From the NCBI GenBank assembly GCA_944320955.1, contig CALUJL010000027.1, forward strand, positions 1 to 64,000: DNA of 64,000 nucleotides. Reading direction: 5' to 3'. A model generated the notes under the pieces. It worked only from the letters and a program-made list of their open reading frames with translations. It was not told the DNA's origin and searched no databases. Positions within the stretch are counted from its first letter, which is position 1; every line of letters begins with the position of its first letter. Below, in pieces: positions 1-8,926 of this stretch. The position numbers were made by a program, and so were the translations under genes. The stretch is from an uncultured Bacteroidaceae bacterium (GTDB lineage Bacteria; Bacteroidota; Bacteroidia; Bacteroidales; Bacteroidaceae).

Positions 1-2
1 AC

Positions 3-386
3 CCGATAATCGCCAACGCCTTTTTCAGAAGCGGGGATATTGAAAGCTGGGGACGTGGCTACAAGCGTATCTTGGAAGCGGTCAGCGCATATAAATTACT
101 GCCGCCCAAATTGGAAATGATAAGCGGACTGATGATTACCTATTATACAGACGTGCGTTCACAGTTATTGGCGCAACGGGTGGATGAAAAGTATATTTCG
201 GTTATCGAATACGCCGCCAAGAATGGGCGTATTACAAACTCGGACGTACAACATATTTTAGGAGTAAATAAACCGACAGCATCCCGCATACTCCAACAGA
301 TGAATGGCTGGCTGGAAATGCAAGGGAAAGTAGGCAAAGGGACTTATTATGTACCCAAATGGCTCACTAACGCATCACAAGTATAA
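3..386 (+). CDS. C-terminal part of an ATP-binding, winged-helix transcriptional regulator (RecG-C/AlbA_2 type), 5' truncated by window edge
   Basis: The reading frame is open from base 3 to the TAA at 384-386. It translates as PIIANAFFRSGDIESWGRGY and onward. The block with RSGDIESWGRGYKRI is typical of the GHKL-like C-terminal region of AlbA_2/Schlafen-type regulators often annotated as RecG-like helicase C-terminal proteins. The last ~50 residues look like a winged helix (NSDVQHILGVNKPTASRIL, then GKVGKGTYYV as the wing). The N-terminal DNA-binding and ATP-binding part lies outside the window. GC is visibly lower than in the genes from 1 kb onward, and a DUF3945-like remnant follows, so a mobile-element origin is likely. 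The target and regulated genes are unknown. Confidence 0.7.
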   Translation, partial: PIIANAFFRSGDIESWGRGYKRILEAVSAYKLLPPKLEMISGLMITYYTDVRSQLLAQRVDEKYISVIEYAAKNGRITNSDVQHILGVNKPTASRILQQMNGWLEMQGKVGKGTYYVPKWLTNASQV

Positions 387-648
387 AGCGATTTATCATA
401 AACAGTTGATTATAAGTTGTTATCGCAATAATTAAATGGCTTACAAATGGCTCACCTAAAGAGAGTGATTAACTTCGCTCTCTTTTTATGCCTGCTTTTA
501 ATGTTGCAATCGTTGGTTGCAGTCTTTCTTCACCCGGACAAATCGACCCACAGCCGTACAAAGCGGAACACCCTTTGCCGTCCGTCAAAATATTGCATAT
601 TTAGTCGCTACCTTTGGGCGGGACTATTCCCGCAACCCTTTAATTTCA

Positions 649-1004
649 ATGATTTATGAGCGAAAACAGAATGCTCCCGCCGCAGAGGGACAGGAAAAAG
701 ACGTGCTGCTGGTCTTGGATAGACAGCAGGGGAAAGTGAGTGCCGTTAAAGGATTTGACAAGGAGGGCAACTTGCAGACCGTGCCGCCGATAAAGGGCGG
801 CGAGTTCATGCAGTGGACAGGAACGGCGACATCATCAGCAATCTTGTCGCCAATTTCTACCGCAAGTTTCAGGACACCGAAGGGCTGGCGTTGTTCCGCT
901 GCAAGTTGTCTTTGAAGCCGGAAAGCGGCAGGTTCTCCATCCTGCCGCTTTCCGACGTGCTGTCCTCGGGAGCGGGATTCCGAGGGTGCACGTCGGTAGA
1001 ATAG
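649..1004 (+). pseudogene. Frameshifted fragment of a DUF3945-like conjugative-element protein
   Basis: The first frame (from 649) reads KDVLLVLDRQQGKVSAVKGF and continues to GEFMQ. That matches my memory of the N-terminus of DUF3945/DUF4099 proteins from Bacteroides conjugative transposons. The similarity then moves to another frame near 812, where MDRNGDIISNLVANFYRKFQ continues the same domain until a TAG at 1002-1004. A single frameshift therefore separates two halves of one domain, and the usual long remainder is absent. I call it a broken relic. Between 387 and 648 I see only short ORFs that I do not recognise and cannot support as genes. Confidence 0.55.
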
Positions 1005-1013
1005 GGTAGGTTG

Positions 1014-2900
1014 TCAGCGGACGTTACGGTTCAGTTCTACGGCGATTACCGTAAGGTCGTCTGTCGCAAGTTGCAGGCCGCTCAGGGTGACGGCCTTGCC
1101 TTTTTGCCGGATTTTTACAGGTTGTTTGGTGCAGACGTCATAGGCTTTCCGGGCTTTCATTCCCTTGTCGAGCGAGGGAAGGGTGAAGGTTTGTCCGGAA
1201 TAGCCGCCAAGGAAGTAGATGTAGATGACGTTGTCCTTGTAGCAAAACCCGTATTGTCCGTCCACTGGTTGCCAGGGACCGCCGCGGGTGCCGTAGATGG
1301 CTTCGCGGGTGGCATCGACCCAATCGCCGAATTCGAGTAGCCGCTGCTCCACGAGGGGCGGGATATTGCCGTGGCGGTCAGGGCCTACGTTGAGCAGGAA
1401 GCACATGTTGCGCACCATGCAGTCGGCGAAGAGGCGTTTCACCCGCTTCAACGATTTGATTCCTTCCGGGGTTTCCGCGTGGATGCTGTAGCCCCATCCT
1501 GGTGTCAGGGAGACGCATTTCTCCACTATCCCGCTGCGGACGGGCCCTTTCACTTCGCCGCCGCCTTCCTCGCAGGTGAAGTCGCCGACCCATCCGCTGC
1601 GCGGGTTGGCCACGATGTCGGGCTGGTACTTCCGGACGATGCCCATCAGCCCGAGCGGGCGCCCGGTCGCGGAGTCGTAATCGCAGAAGTAAGGATTGAC
1701 GGGCCACTCATTGTCTTCGCTCATGTATTTGCCCGACTCCCAGAAGGGCGCACCGTCGGCATCCGTACCCTGCTGGGCTATCCATCCGCCGTCCCAGAAG
1801 AGATGGTCGATCTTGCCGTAGCGCGTCATCAGTTCCTTTACCTGGCAGTAGAGTTCTTCCTTCATCAGCCGCGCGTTCTCCTTGTGCCAGGCGGCTGTGG
1901 TGTAGCCGAATCGGTTGTCGGGGCGGCAGTCGGTGCCCGTGATGTCGTAGTATCCCGGGAAGCGCCAGTTGATCAGTGTCTTGTAGAAGCCCACTTTCAG
2001 TCCCGCTTCGCGGCAGGCTTCCACGTATTCCCGCACGAAATCCCGGTTGTGGGTCTGCTTCGAGGTGAAAGCATCCATGTATTTGCTTTCGAAAAGCGCA
2101 TAGCCGTCGTGGTGCTGGGTGGTGAGGCATACGTATTTCATGCCGGCCCTTTTGGCCAGATCCACCCACTTGCGGGCATCGAAGTCCTTGGCGTCGAAGT
2201 AGTCGCCGCCCGATTCCGGGTAGGCCAGCCGCCGGTATTCCTCGATGGGGATGCCGGCGTTTTCCATGTACCATTCGCCCCGGGCCGGACCGGCATAGAG
2301 CCCCCAGTGGATGAAGAGGCCCAGTTTGTCGTCGAGCATCCACTGGATTTTCTCGTCGGGCTGCATGGCGATGCCCAGGTCGGTCTTCACCTCGCGCACG
2401 GGGGCGGGAGGGATTCCGTTGTAGACGGCCTCGTGGTAGTCGCCCGTGCGGCGGATGCGGATGTCGTCGAGCCAGGCGTGCGTCCCGCCGGAGCTCTGGT
2501 CGAAGACGGCTTCCAGCACGGCCTCTTCCTGTCCGGCCGTGACGTGGAATTCTTGTTTCACTTCCGTCCAGGAAGCCAGGGCGCTGGAGATGCTGACGTT
2601 GTTCTTCCCCAGCCCGGTGATCTGGAGGGTCATGTTGTCGGATCCGCTCTCGGTGCGGAGCCGGGCGCTGAGTTCGTAGGTCGACTCCGGCTGCACGCTG
2701 ATGCGGAAGCGCACGAGGGTGCTGGGGGCCAGCTTCAGCGAGTTGCCTTTCCATGCCCCTTGGGCGGAGAGTTCTGCCTGGCCGCGTCGGGTCTCCCACT
2801 GCTCCTGGCCGTCGTCGAATGTGTAGCTGATGCTCTCTTGTGCTCCGCCCGGCAGGAATAACAGGCCCGCGAAGAGCGAAAGAAGTGTTCTGCTGTTCAT
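1014..2900 (-). CDS. Secreted alpha-L-fucosidase (GH29) with N-terminal carbohydrate-binding-like domain
   Basis: 628 residues. Residues 1-20 form a signal peptide ending at GGAQ, so the enzyme is exported to the periplasm or surface. Residues ~22-150 look like a beta-sandwich carbohydrate-binding module. The GH29 (beta/alpha)8 domain follows from ~180, with FIHWGLYAG at ~197 and TTQHHDGYALF at ~260. LFWDGGW places the likely catalytic nucleophile at Asp370. A C-terminal beta domain ends the protein. GH29 enzymes release alpha-linked fucose from glycans such as mucin O-glycans. The gene lies 63 bp downstream of a TonB-dependent receptor on the same strand, with no obvious terminator between them, so co-transcription is possible. 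Linkage specificity cannot be read from the sequence. Confidence 0.92.
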   Translation of the reverse strand: MNSRTLLSLFAGLLFLPGGAQESISYTFDDGQEQWETRRGQAELSAQGAWKGNSLKLAPSTLVRFRISVQPESTYELSARLRTESGSDNMTLQITGLGKNNVSISSALASWTEVKQEFHVTAGQEEAVLEAVFDQSSGGTHAWLDDIRIRRTGDYHEAVYNGIPPAPVREVKTDLGIAMQPDEKIQWMLDDKLGLFIHWGLYAGPARGEWYMENAGIPIEEYRRLAYPESGGDYFDAKDFDARKWVDLAKRAGMKYVCLTTQHHDGYALFESKYMDAFTSKQTHNRDFVREYVEACREAGLKVGFYKTLINWRFPGYYDITGTDCRPDNRFGYTTAAWHKENARLMKEELYCQVKELMTRYGKIDHLFWDGGWIAQQGTDADGAPFWESGKYMSEDNEWPVNPYFCDYDSATGRPLGLMGIVRKYQPDIVANPRSGWVGDFTCEEGGGEVKGPVRSGIVEKCVSLTPGWGYSIHAETPEGIKSLKRVKRLFADCMVRNMCFLLNVGPDRHGNIPPLVEQRLLEFGDWVDATREAIYGTRGGPWQPVDGQYGFCYKDNVIYIYFLGGYSGQTFTLPSLDKGMKARKAYDVCTKQPVKIRQKGKAVTLSGLQLATDDLTVIAVELNRNVR

Positions 2901-2963
2901 ATCTCTGTTGTATTTGGGGGTAAGAATCGTCTTGCGAGAGCGGCCGGAGGGGAGGGCGGGAGT

Positions 2964-4877
2964 TCAGAAGCGGAGGTTCACTCCGGCCGTCACCGTGGCG
3001 CGGGGCATGGGATATCCGGCGTTGATTTCATATTTCTGCGCCAGCAGGTTCTCGCCGCGCAGCCAGATGTCGAGCCAGCGGGCGGCGCGGAAGGAGCCGC
3101 GCACGTTCCAGAGTACGAAGTCTTCCTGCACGTCGGGGCCGACCGAGGTGTAGAGTCCGCCTATGTATTGCAGTCCGGTCGTCAGGTCCCACCGCCCGCG
3201 GGTGAAGGCGGCACCGGCGTAGAGCTTGTGTTCGGGCGCGGCGACTACGGGGTTCTCCATGTGGAGGAAACTGTAGTTGCCGCCGACGGACCAGGCGGGG
3301 CTTATGCGGCAGGCCGCTTGCAGTTCCACACCGCAGTTGTCCACCTCGCCGGAGTTCTGGTTGAGCATGCCGCTTCCCGAGGGGTTCGGCAGGGTCATGA
3401 TGAGGTTTTTGCCGTCGATATAGAAGAGGTTTATGCCGTAGTGGAGGCGTCCGCCGAGCAGCCGCTGGGAGAGGGCTATCTCGTAGTTCCACATCGACTC
3501 GGGTTTCAGGTCGGGATTTTGCGGCGGAAACATGTACATCTCCCGCAGGATGGGGTAGCGGAATCCCTTGCTGGCGGAGGCTTTGAGCTCCACGGCGCGG
3601 GGCAGGTGGAGGGCCAGTCCGGCCTGGGGTACCCATTCTGTGCCGATGCGCGAGTGGTGGTCGGCGCGGAGGCCTGCGCTGGCGGTCAGCCATCGGCCGA
3701 TGTCCTGGCGGAAGTTTACGTATCCGGCCAGTTCGTCCTCGTGTTTGTCCACCAGGTCGCTGCGTGTCCCGGCATCGGGGCCTGCCACGTAGTCCGTCCA
3801 TGCCCGGCCGCCGTAGCGGAACCAGTCGAATCCTGCCGTAATGCGGTTGCCGGGGAAGATGCGGGCGCTCTGGTAGAGCGAGAGGCCCATCATGTCGTCC
3901 CACGAGCGGAAGCGCCCGTCTTGCGAAGTCTCTCCCTCGGAGGGTGTATAGCCGTCGTTTATGTAGTGCCGCCCCCAGTTGTAGAAAAAGCTCAGGCCGC
4001 CTGAAGTCCTGTCGTAGCGGTTGGCGATGGCCAGGGAGGCCATGCCCCGTGTGATGCGCTGGTAGGCATCGAGGAGCGGGGCGGAGGCGGGGCCGGGATA
4101 AGAGGCGTTGAAGTGGGTGACATTCACGTCGGCATACGTATCCCAGTGGCTGCCCAGTTCGTAGCCCAGCTTGGCGTAGCCGCCGTATTGCTCGAAGCCC
4201 ATGTCGGCGCGGTGCCCGTCGGTGCGGTTGTAGGAGCCGCTCAGCAGGCTGGAGAAGCGGCTCCGGCGGATGCGGTTGGTGAGCTCCGTCTCCAGAGTGT
4301 TGTACGATCCGTATCCGGCCCGTAGGCCGGTGTGCACGCCGTCGGCCTCCATCTGGCGGGTCACGATGTTGACTACGCCGCCCATGGCGTTCGAACCGTA
4401 GAGCACGGAGGCGGGGCCGCGCAAGACTTCTACCCGCTCGGCCAGGAGCGACTGGTAGGCGTCGGAAATGGGGTGGCCGAAGATGCCGGCGTACTGCGGG
4501 TGGCCGTCGATGAGCACCATCATACGGCCCGAACTGCCGCTCAGCCCGCGCAGCGATATGCCGCCGGCCGCGCCGCCCGATATGCCGTAGCCCATCACGC
4601 CCCGCGCCGTGACGAAAAGTCCGGGCACCTGCTCCGAGAGTACGGGCAGGAGGTTGGGCTGCTGGCCTTGTTCGATGGTCCGGCGGTCTACGATGGAGAC
4701 GGTCTGCGAGAGGTGGCGCACGTCGGTGGCGTTGCGTGTCCCGGTGACGACCACTTCGTCCATCACCCTCAGGCTGTCGGCCTGCGTGGGAGAGGGTTGC
4801 GCCCCGGCGGGGAGTGTGGCAGCAGAAGCGCCGAGGAGGAGTGCGGTAAGGACAAGATTCTTTTTGCTCGTTTTCAT
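2964..4877 (-). CDS. TonB-dependent outer-membrane receptor
   Basis: I place the start at the ATG at 4877 (637 residues) because MKTSKKNLVLTALLLG begins a clear signal peptide. A longer in-frame reading from 5036 would put 53 unlikely residues first, across the promoter box. DEVVVTGTRN after the signal is a TonB-box-like start of the plug. LAERVEVLRGPASVLYGSNA is the conserved plug motif. The rest is a 22-strand-type barrel ending in an aromatic residue (NLRF). There is no CarboxypepD-reg domain and no SusD neighbour, so this is a BtuB/siderophore-receptor-size protein and not a SusC. The divergent AraC regulator at 5241 suggests substrate-responsive control. The substrate is unknown. Confidence 0.88.
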   Translation of the reverse strand: MKTSKKNLVLTALLLGASAATLPAGAQPSPTQADSLRVMDEVVVTGTRNATDVRHLSQTVSIVDRRTIEQGQQPNLLPVLSEQVPGLFVTARGVMGYGISGGAAGGISLRGLSGSSGRMMVLIDGHPQYAGIFGHPISDAYQSLLAERVEVLRGPASVLYGSNAMGGVVNIVTRQMEADGVHTGLRAGYGSYNTLETELTNRIRRSRFSSLLSGSYNRTDGHRADMGFEQYGGYAKLGYELGSHWDTYADVNVTHFNASYPGPASAPLLDAYQRITRGMASLAIANRYDRTSGGLSFFYNWGRHYINDGYTPSEGETSQDGRFRSWDDMMGLSLYQSARIFPGNRITAGFDWFRYGGRAWTDYVAGPDAGTRSDLVDKHEDELAGYVNFRQDIGRWLTASAGLRADHHSRIGTEWVPQAGLALHLPRAVELKASASKGFRYPILREMYMFPPQNPDLKPESMWNYEIALSQRLLGGRLHYGINLFYIDGKNLIMTLPNPSGSGMLNQNSGEVDNCGVELQAACRISPAWSVGGNYSFLHMENPVVAAPEHKLYAGAAFTRGRWDLTTGLQYIGGLYTSVGPDVQEDFVLWNVRGSFRAARWLDIWLRGENLLAQKYEINAGYPMPRATVTAGVNLRF

Positions 4878-4915
4878 AAAGGAATGAGATGAGTAGGATG
4901 ATTTTGCTGCCGCTT

Positions 4916-4924
4916 GCAAATATA
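4916..4924 (-). promoter_or_regulatory. Bacteroidota -7 box for the TonB receptor
   Basis: On the minus strand the sequence is TATATTTGC, matching TAnnTTTGc, 39 bp upstream of the receptor ATG. TTGG lies about 20 bp further upstream as a possible -33 element. The whole 4878-5240 interval is the divergent control region shared with the AraC gene. Confidence 0.65.
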
Positions 4925-5240
4925 GGGATCTTCTCCAATATTCGGAAGCGGAGGCGGAGTAGATGAATACGTATATGATTTGTTGGAGAAAGCAGCAGGG
5001 TCTTTGTCTGGAGTCGCCGCTGCTTTTGTCTGACAAAGGTAAGGCTTGCAGGCTGCTCCCGCGGTAGATATTTTACAGAACTTTGTACCCGATTTACGGT
5101 TGCGCCGTGGCTGGGATTTCCGGGTTATGCCGGACGTAATGAAAGCATTTTACGGAAATTTGTGCCTTATTTGCAGACAAACTGACGGATGCCCGGACGA
5201 AAATCCATATTTTTGCTTCCAAACTTAAAAACGGTGTTCG

Positions 5241-6146
5241 ATGGAAAAAATAATCAGACTGGACACAGTGGAGGAATACAGCCGGGTTTTCGGGTTGCCG
5301 ACGCTGCATCCGCTGCTCAACGTGGTGGACCTGTCCGAGGCGGCGCTGCGGCCGGAGAAAATGGCGTTCAACTACGGTATCTATGCCCTCTTCCTGAAGG
5401 ATACGAAGTGCGGCGACATCCGCTACGGGAAGCAGACCTACGACTACCAGGAGGGGACCGTCGTGAGCTTCGCGCCGGGGCAGGTGGTGGAAGTGGACGT
5501 CCCGGCCGGCCTGCAGCCCAAGGGGAGGGGCATCCTGTTCCACCCCGACCTGGTGCGCGGCACGTCGCTGGGGAGGGAAATCAAGTCGTATTCCTTCTTT
5601 TCCTACAGTTCCCGCGAAGCGCTCCACCTCTCGGAAGAGGAAAAGCAGATGTTCCTGGGCCTCTTGAGCCATATCCGGACGGAGCTGAGCCGCCCCACCG
5701 ACCGGCTCAGCAAGCGGCTGCTGGTGCGCAGCGTGCAGCTCCTGCTGGACTACTGCATGCGGTTTTACAGCCGGCAGTTCGAGACCCGCACAAAAGCGAA
5801 CCGCGATGTCCTGACGCGCTTCGAGGCTTTGCTCGACAGCTACTTCCTCGACGGCCAGTCGCGCCATGCGGGTCTGCCGACGGTGAAGTACTTTGCCGAC
5901 CGGGTGTACCTCTCGCCCAACTATTTCGGCGACCTGATCAAGAAAGAGACGGGCAAGACGGCGCAAGAGTACATACAGGGCAAGCTCATCGACCTGGCGA
6001 AAGAGATGATTGTCGGCACGGACAAGACGGTGAGCCAGATAGCTTACGAACTGGGCTTCCAGTACTCGCAACACTTCAACCGCACGTTTAAGAAAAACGT
6101 GGGCTACACGCCCAGCGAATACCGCCGCATGCAGTCGGCGAGCTGA
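5241..6146 (+). CDS. AraC-family transcriptional regulator
   Basis: 301 residues. The first ~150 residues form a cupin-like effector domain (YGKQTYDYQEGTVVSFAPGQ). Residues ~190-300 are the double helix-turn-helix of AraC/XylS proteins (YFADRVYLSPNYFGDLIKKE, then TVSQIAYELGFQYSQHFNRT and GYTPSEYRRM). It is divergent from the TonB receptor across a 363-bp control region, so it probably regulates that receptor and perhaps the fucosidase. Its effector is not evident. A strong hairpin follows the stop codon. Confidence 0.9.
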   Translation: MEKIIRLDTVEEYSRVFGLPTLHPLLNVVDLSEAALRPEKMAFNYGIYALFLKDTKCGDIRYGKQTYDYQEGTVVSFAPGQVVEVDVPAGLQPKGRGILFHPDLVRGTSLGREIKSYSFFSYSSREALHLSEEEKQMFLGLLSHIRTELSRPTDRLSKRLLVRSVQLLLDYCMRFYSRQFETRTKANRDVLTRFEALLDSYFLDGQSRHAGLPTVKYFADRVYLSPNYFGDLIKKETGKTAQEYIQGKLIDLAKEMIVGTDKTVSQIAYELGFQYSQHFNRTFKKNVGYTPSEYRRMQSAS

Positions 6147-6176
6147 GCCGCGGCGTCCAGCTCGCGGGGCGAAAGA

Positions 6177-6220
6177 CAGAGCGCGCAGCGCGCCGGATTC
6201 CGGACGCGCTGCGCGCTCTG
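6177..6220 (+). terminator. Long perfect hairpin after the AraC gene
   Basis: A 16-bp perfect stem (CAGAGCGCGCAGCGCG and its complement) encloses a 12-nt loop. The T-run after it is weak (TTTG). It also lies downstream of the convergent yfhO-like gene, so it could serve both strands. Confidence 0.6.
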
Positions 6221-6291
6221 TTTGCAGGACGGGGTGTCTCTTTCCGGTTTATCCCGGGTCGGTCATCAGAGGGCCCGTCCGGTTGGGGGGA

Positions 6292-8886
6292 TTATTTCCC
6301 GACGGGCGGCATCGTGTCCGCAGGCTGCGGGCTGGACGGGTGCTTGCCCCGGTAGAGTTGCCAGAGCGTGCCGCCGAGGAAGAGGAGCAGCAGGGCGAAG
6401 CCGGCGTAGGCCAGCGCCTCGGTGCGGTGTACGGAAGCCGGGTCGAAGCGGAACTCCACCGTGTGCCGCCCGGCAGGGAGCTTCACGCCGCGCAGCACGT
6501 AGTTGGCTTGGAAGACAGCCTCTTCCGAGGGTTCTCCGCCGTCGATGCTGACCGTCCACTCGGGATAATAGATTTCGGAGAAGAGGACCACGCCGCCGCT
6601 CTTGGAGTTTGTCTCGTAGACGAGGCGGTCGGGGGCATATTCAGTGAGGCGTATGGTGGAGGCGCTGTCGGTGCAGGCGGCGTCGGGGCCGAGTTGGGCG
6701 CGGAGCGCTTCGCTCACGACGGCCGTCCGGCGGGGCGAGTGGTCGTAGAGCGCCTCGATTTCCTCATTGGCGTTCTTGGCGTAGAGGATGTCGCTGACGA
6801 ACCAAGCGTTTCCGTAGGCGTTCGGGTTCGGGATGGCCGACTTCTGCCCGCCTTCCTGCAGCACGGGGAGGATGACGTAGCGCATGTTGAGCATGTTGAG
6901 CACCGGTATCGAGTCCTGCGGGAGCCGGGCCAGGTCGCCGCCGCTCTGGGCTATCCCGCGCCAGAGCTTCTGGATTTCCGGACTGATGTGGTAGTCTATC
7001 AGTTCCTGGTAGCGGCGCAGTTTGGCGGGATGGTAGCCGCCGATGTTTTTATGGAAGAGTCCCGGCGTATTGTCGTTGAAGACATTGACCGAAAGGTCGA
7101 GCACGCGGTAGTCCGGGTCGTCGGTGTCTTGCAGGATCTGCTCGTCGGCGGCCGATTTGGCAATGGCTTCCTGCGGGCGGGGCTCCACGAAGCAGTCGTC
7201 GTTGAGGTACCGTTTGTTGACCGACCACATGTCTGCCAGGCAGAGCACGAGGATTCCGGCCACGGCGTAGCTCCCCTTCAGTTTCCCCTTGGCGTAGAGC
7301 CAGAGGAGGGCAGCCCCGAGGAGTATGATGAAGAGGCTGCGCCAGGCGTCGGCCGAGAGGATGTCGGAATATTGTGCGGGCAACATGCGCGAGAGGTCGC
7401 CGCCCACGACGGAGAGCATCTCCGGCGAGGCCTGCCCGGCCAGGCGCGCCGTGAACTGGCCGACGGTCTTCGGGACATTAAACTCGATGAGCGACGGGAA
7501 CAGGGCAAACAGGAGGCACAGTCCGCCCGTGACGCCGAGACTGGTGTAGAAGCGTTTCAGGTATTGCTTGCGCAGGGCCTCGTCCGTGCCGTTGCGGAAT
7601 TCGTCGAGCCACTGGCGCAGGGCGAGCAGGGCGAGCAGGGGGATGGTGAATTCCGCTATCACGAGGATGGAAGAGACGGTGCGGAACTTGGCATACATGG
7701 GGAAGTGGTCGATGAAAAGGTTGGTAAACCACATCAGGTTGTGCCCCCAGGAGAGCAATATGCTGAGCACCGTGGCGGCAAGGAGCGCCCATTTCATCGG
7801 GCCCTTCACGATGAGCAGCCCCAGGATGAAGAGCAGGCAGACGAAAGCGCCCACGTAGACGGGGCCCGACGTGCCGGGCTGTTCGCCCCAGTACTGGCCC
7901 ATGAGCGGCTGGCGGTAGAACTCCTGGAGCTGGGGCGTGCCCAGTTGGAGGTTTTCTTCGCTGAACTGGAGGGGAATCTGCGAGGCGCCGCCCTTGATGT
8001 TGGGTATCATGAGCGAAAAGGTCTCGCCCTTTCCGTAGCTCCAGGCGGTGATGTAGTCGCGGTCGAGGCCGCTGTTGGTCTGGTTCGCCGTGTTGGGCTT
8101 GACAAGCTCGCTCTTCTCGCGCATGGTGTGCTTGCTGTATTCCCAGGTGTGGTAGAGGTTGGAGCCGTTGATGAGCACCGCGGCCACGCCGGCCACGACC
8201 ATTACGCCCGTGGCCTTCCAGAAGCGGGGCATCTGGTGCTCACGGATGGCCTGCCAGAGGTAGGCCAGCACCATGAAGAACATGACGAACAGGAAATAGT
8301 AGCTCATCTGCACGTGGTTGGAGGCTATCTGGAACGAGGCGAACAGGGCGGTGAGCAGTCCGCCGGCCAGGTATTTGCCGCGGTAGGCCAGCACCATTCC
8401 CGCAATCGTGGGGGGAATGTAAGCCAGGGTGATGAACTTCCAGATGTGTCCGGCAAGGATGATGATGAAGTAGTATGAGGAAAAGGCCCAGAGTATGGCT
8501 CCCAACGCGGACATCCACACCTTGAAGTTGAAGGCGCGCATGAGGATGTAGAATCCGAGCAGCATGATGAACACCAGGCCCACGTAGCCCGGCAGGAAGA
8601 GCTTGTAGGTCGTGGAGATGGCGTTGGTGATTTGCGTAGAGGGGTAGCTCGGGTTGATCTGGTAGGTGGGCATTCCGGAGAAAGCGGCGTTGGTCCAGCG
8701 GGAGACGTGGCCGGTTTCCTTGTAGTACGCGTCGTTTTCGGCGCCGAGGCCTGCCGAGGCGGTGTGGTCGGTGCCGGAGAGCACGCGTCCGTCTATGGCG
8801 GAGGGGTAGAAATAGGCAAAGGCCAGGATGACGAAGGCCACGATGGCCACTGCGTCGGGGCCTATCTTCTTGAGGATGGGGCTCAT
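6292..8886 (-). CDS. YfhO-family polytopic membrane protein
   Basis: 864 residues. The protein starts with a transmembrane segment (VAIVAFVILAFAYFYPSAI) and has about a dozen hydrophobic helices to ~residue 580. A large extracytoplasmic domain and a last helix near the C-terminus (ALAYAGFALLLLFLGGTLW) follow. The early motif with SGTDHTASAG, RWTNAAFSGMPTYQI and later GYHPAKLRRYQELIDYH are characteristic of YfhO proteins. These are GT-C-fold membrane proteins that in Gram-positives help glycosylate cell-surface polymers. The Bacteroidota role is not established. It sits 40 bp downstream of ahcY on the same strand and probably shares its transcript. Confidence 0.85.
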   Translation of the reverse strand: MSPILKKIGPDAVAIVAFVILAFAYFYPSAIDGRVLSGTDHTASAGLGAENDAYYKETGHVSRWTNAAFSGMPTYQINPSYPSTQITNAISTTYKLFLPGYVGLVFIMLLGFYILMRAFNFKVWMSALGAILWAFSSYYFIIILAGHIWKFITLAYIPPTIAGMVLAYRGKYLAGGLLTALFASFQIASNHVQMSYYFLFVMFFMVLAYLWQAIREHQMPRFWKATGVMVVAGVAAVLINGSNLYHTWEYSKHTMREKSELVKPNTANQTNSGLDRDYITAWSYGKGETFSLMIPNIKGGASQIPLQFSEENLQLGTPQLQEFYRQPLMGQYWGEQPGTSGPVYVGAFVCLLFILGLLIVKGPMKWALLAATVLSILLSWGHNLMWFTNLFIDHFPMYAKFRTVSSILVIAEFTIPLLALLALRQWLDEFRNGTDEALRKQYLKRFYTSLGVTGGLCLLFALFPSLIEFNVPKTVGQFTARLAGQASPEMLSVVGGDLSRMLPAQYSDILSADAWRSLFIILLGAALLWLYAKGKLKGSYAVAGILVLCLADMWSVNKRYLNDDCFVEPRPQEAIAKSAADEQILQDTDDPDYRVLDLSVNVFNDNTPGLFHKNIGGYHPAKLRRYQELIDYHISPEIQKLWRGIAQSGGDLARLPQDSIPVLNMLNMRYVILPVLQEGGQKSAIPNPNAYGNAWFVSDILYAKNANEEIEALYDHSPRRTAVVSEALRAQLGPDAACTDSASTIRLTEYAPDRLVYETNSKSGGVVLFSEIYYPEWTVSIDGGEPSEEAVFQANYVLRGVKLPAGRHTVEFRFDPASVHRTEALAYAGFALLLLFLGGTLWQLYRGKHPSSPQPADTMPPVGK

Positions 8887-8926
8887 GGTGTGTTGGCTTT
8901 TGGGGTATGGATTGGGGGTGGAGGGG

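Noticed and set aside
447-659. 70-codon ORF between the left-end regulator and the DUF3945-like remnant
   Set aside because: It has a hydrophobic start, but then reads through sequence that is equally open in another frame and matches nothing I recognise. It is more likely decayed DNA.
5094-6074. 326-codon minus-strand frame opposite the AraC regulator
   Set aside because: It covers the divergent promoter region and the AraC coding region in antisense, with no domain signature.
6283-8478. 731-codon open frame on the plus strand opposite the YfhO-family gene
   Set aside because: It is an antisense shadow in high-GC DNA: low-complexity composition, no recognisable domain, and the opposite strand has a clear YfhO protein. 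The same reasoning removes the long frames at 1371-2861, 9011-10327, 10937-12511, 16686-18074, 28782-31235 and 57582-59816.
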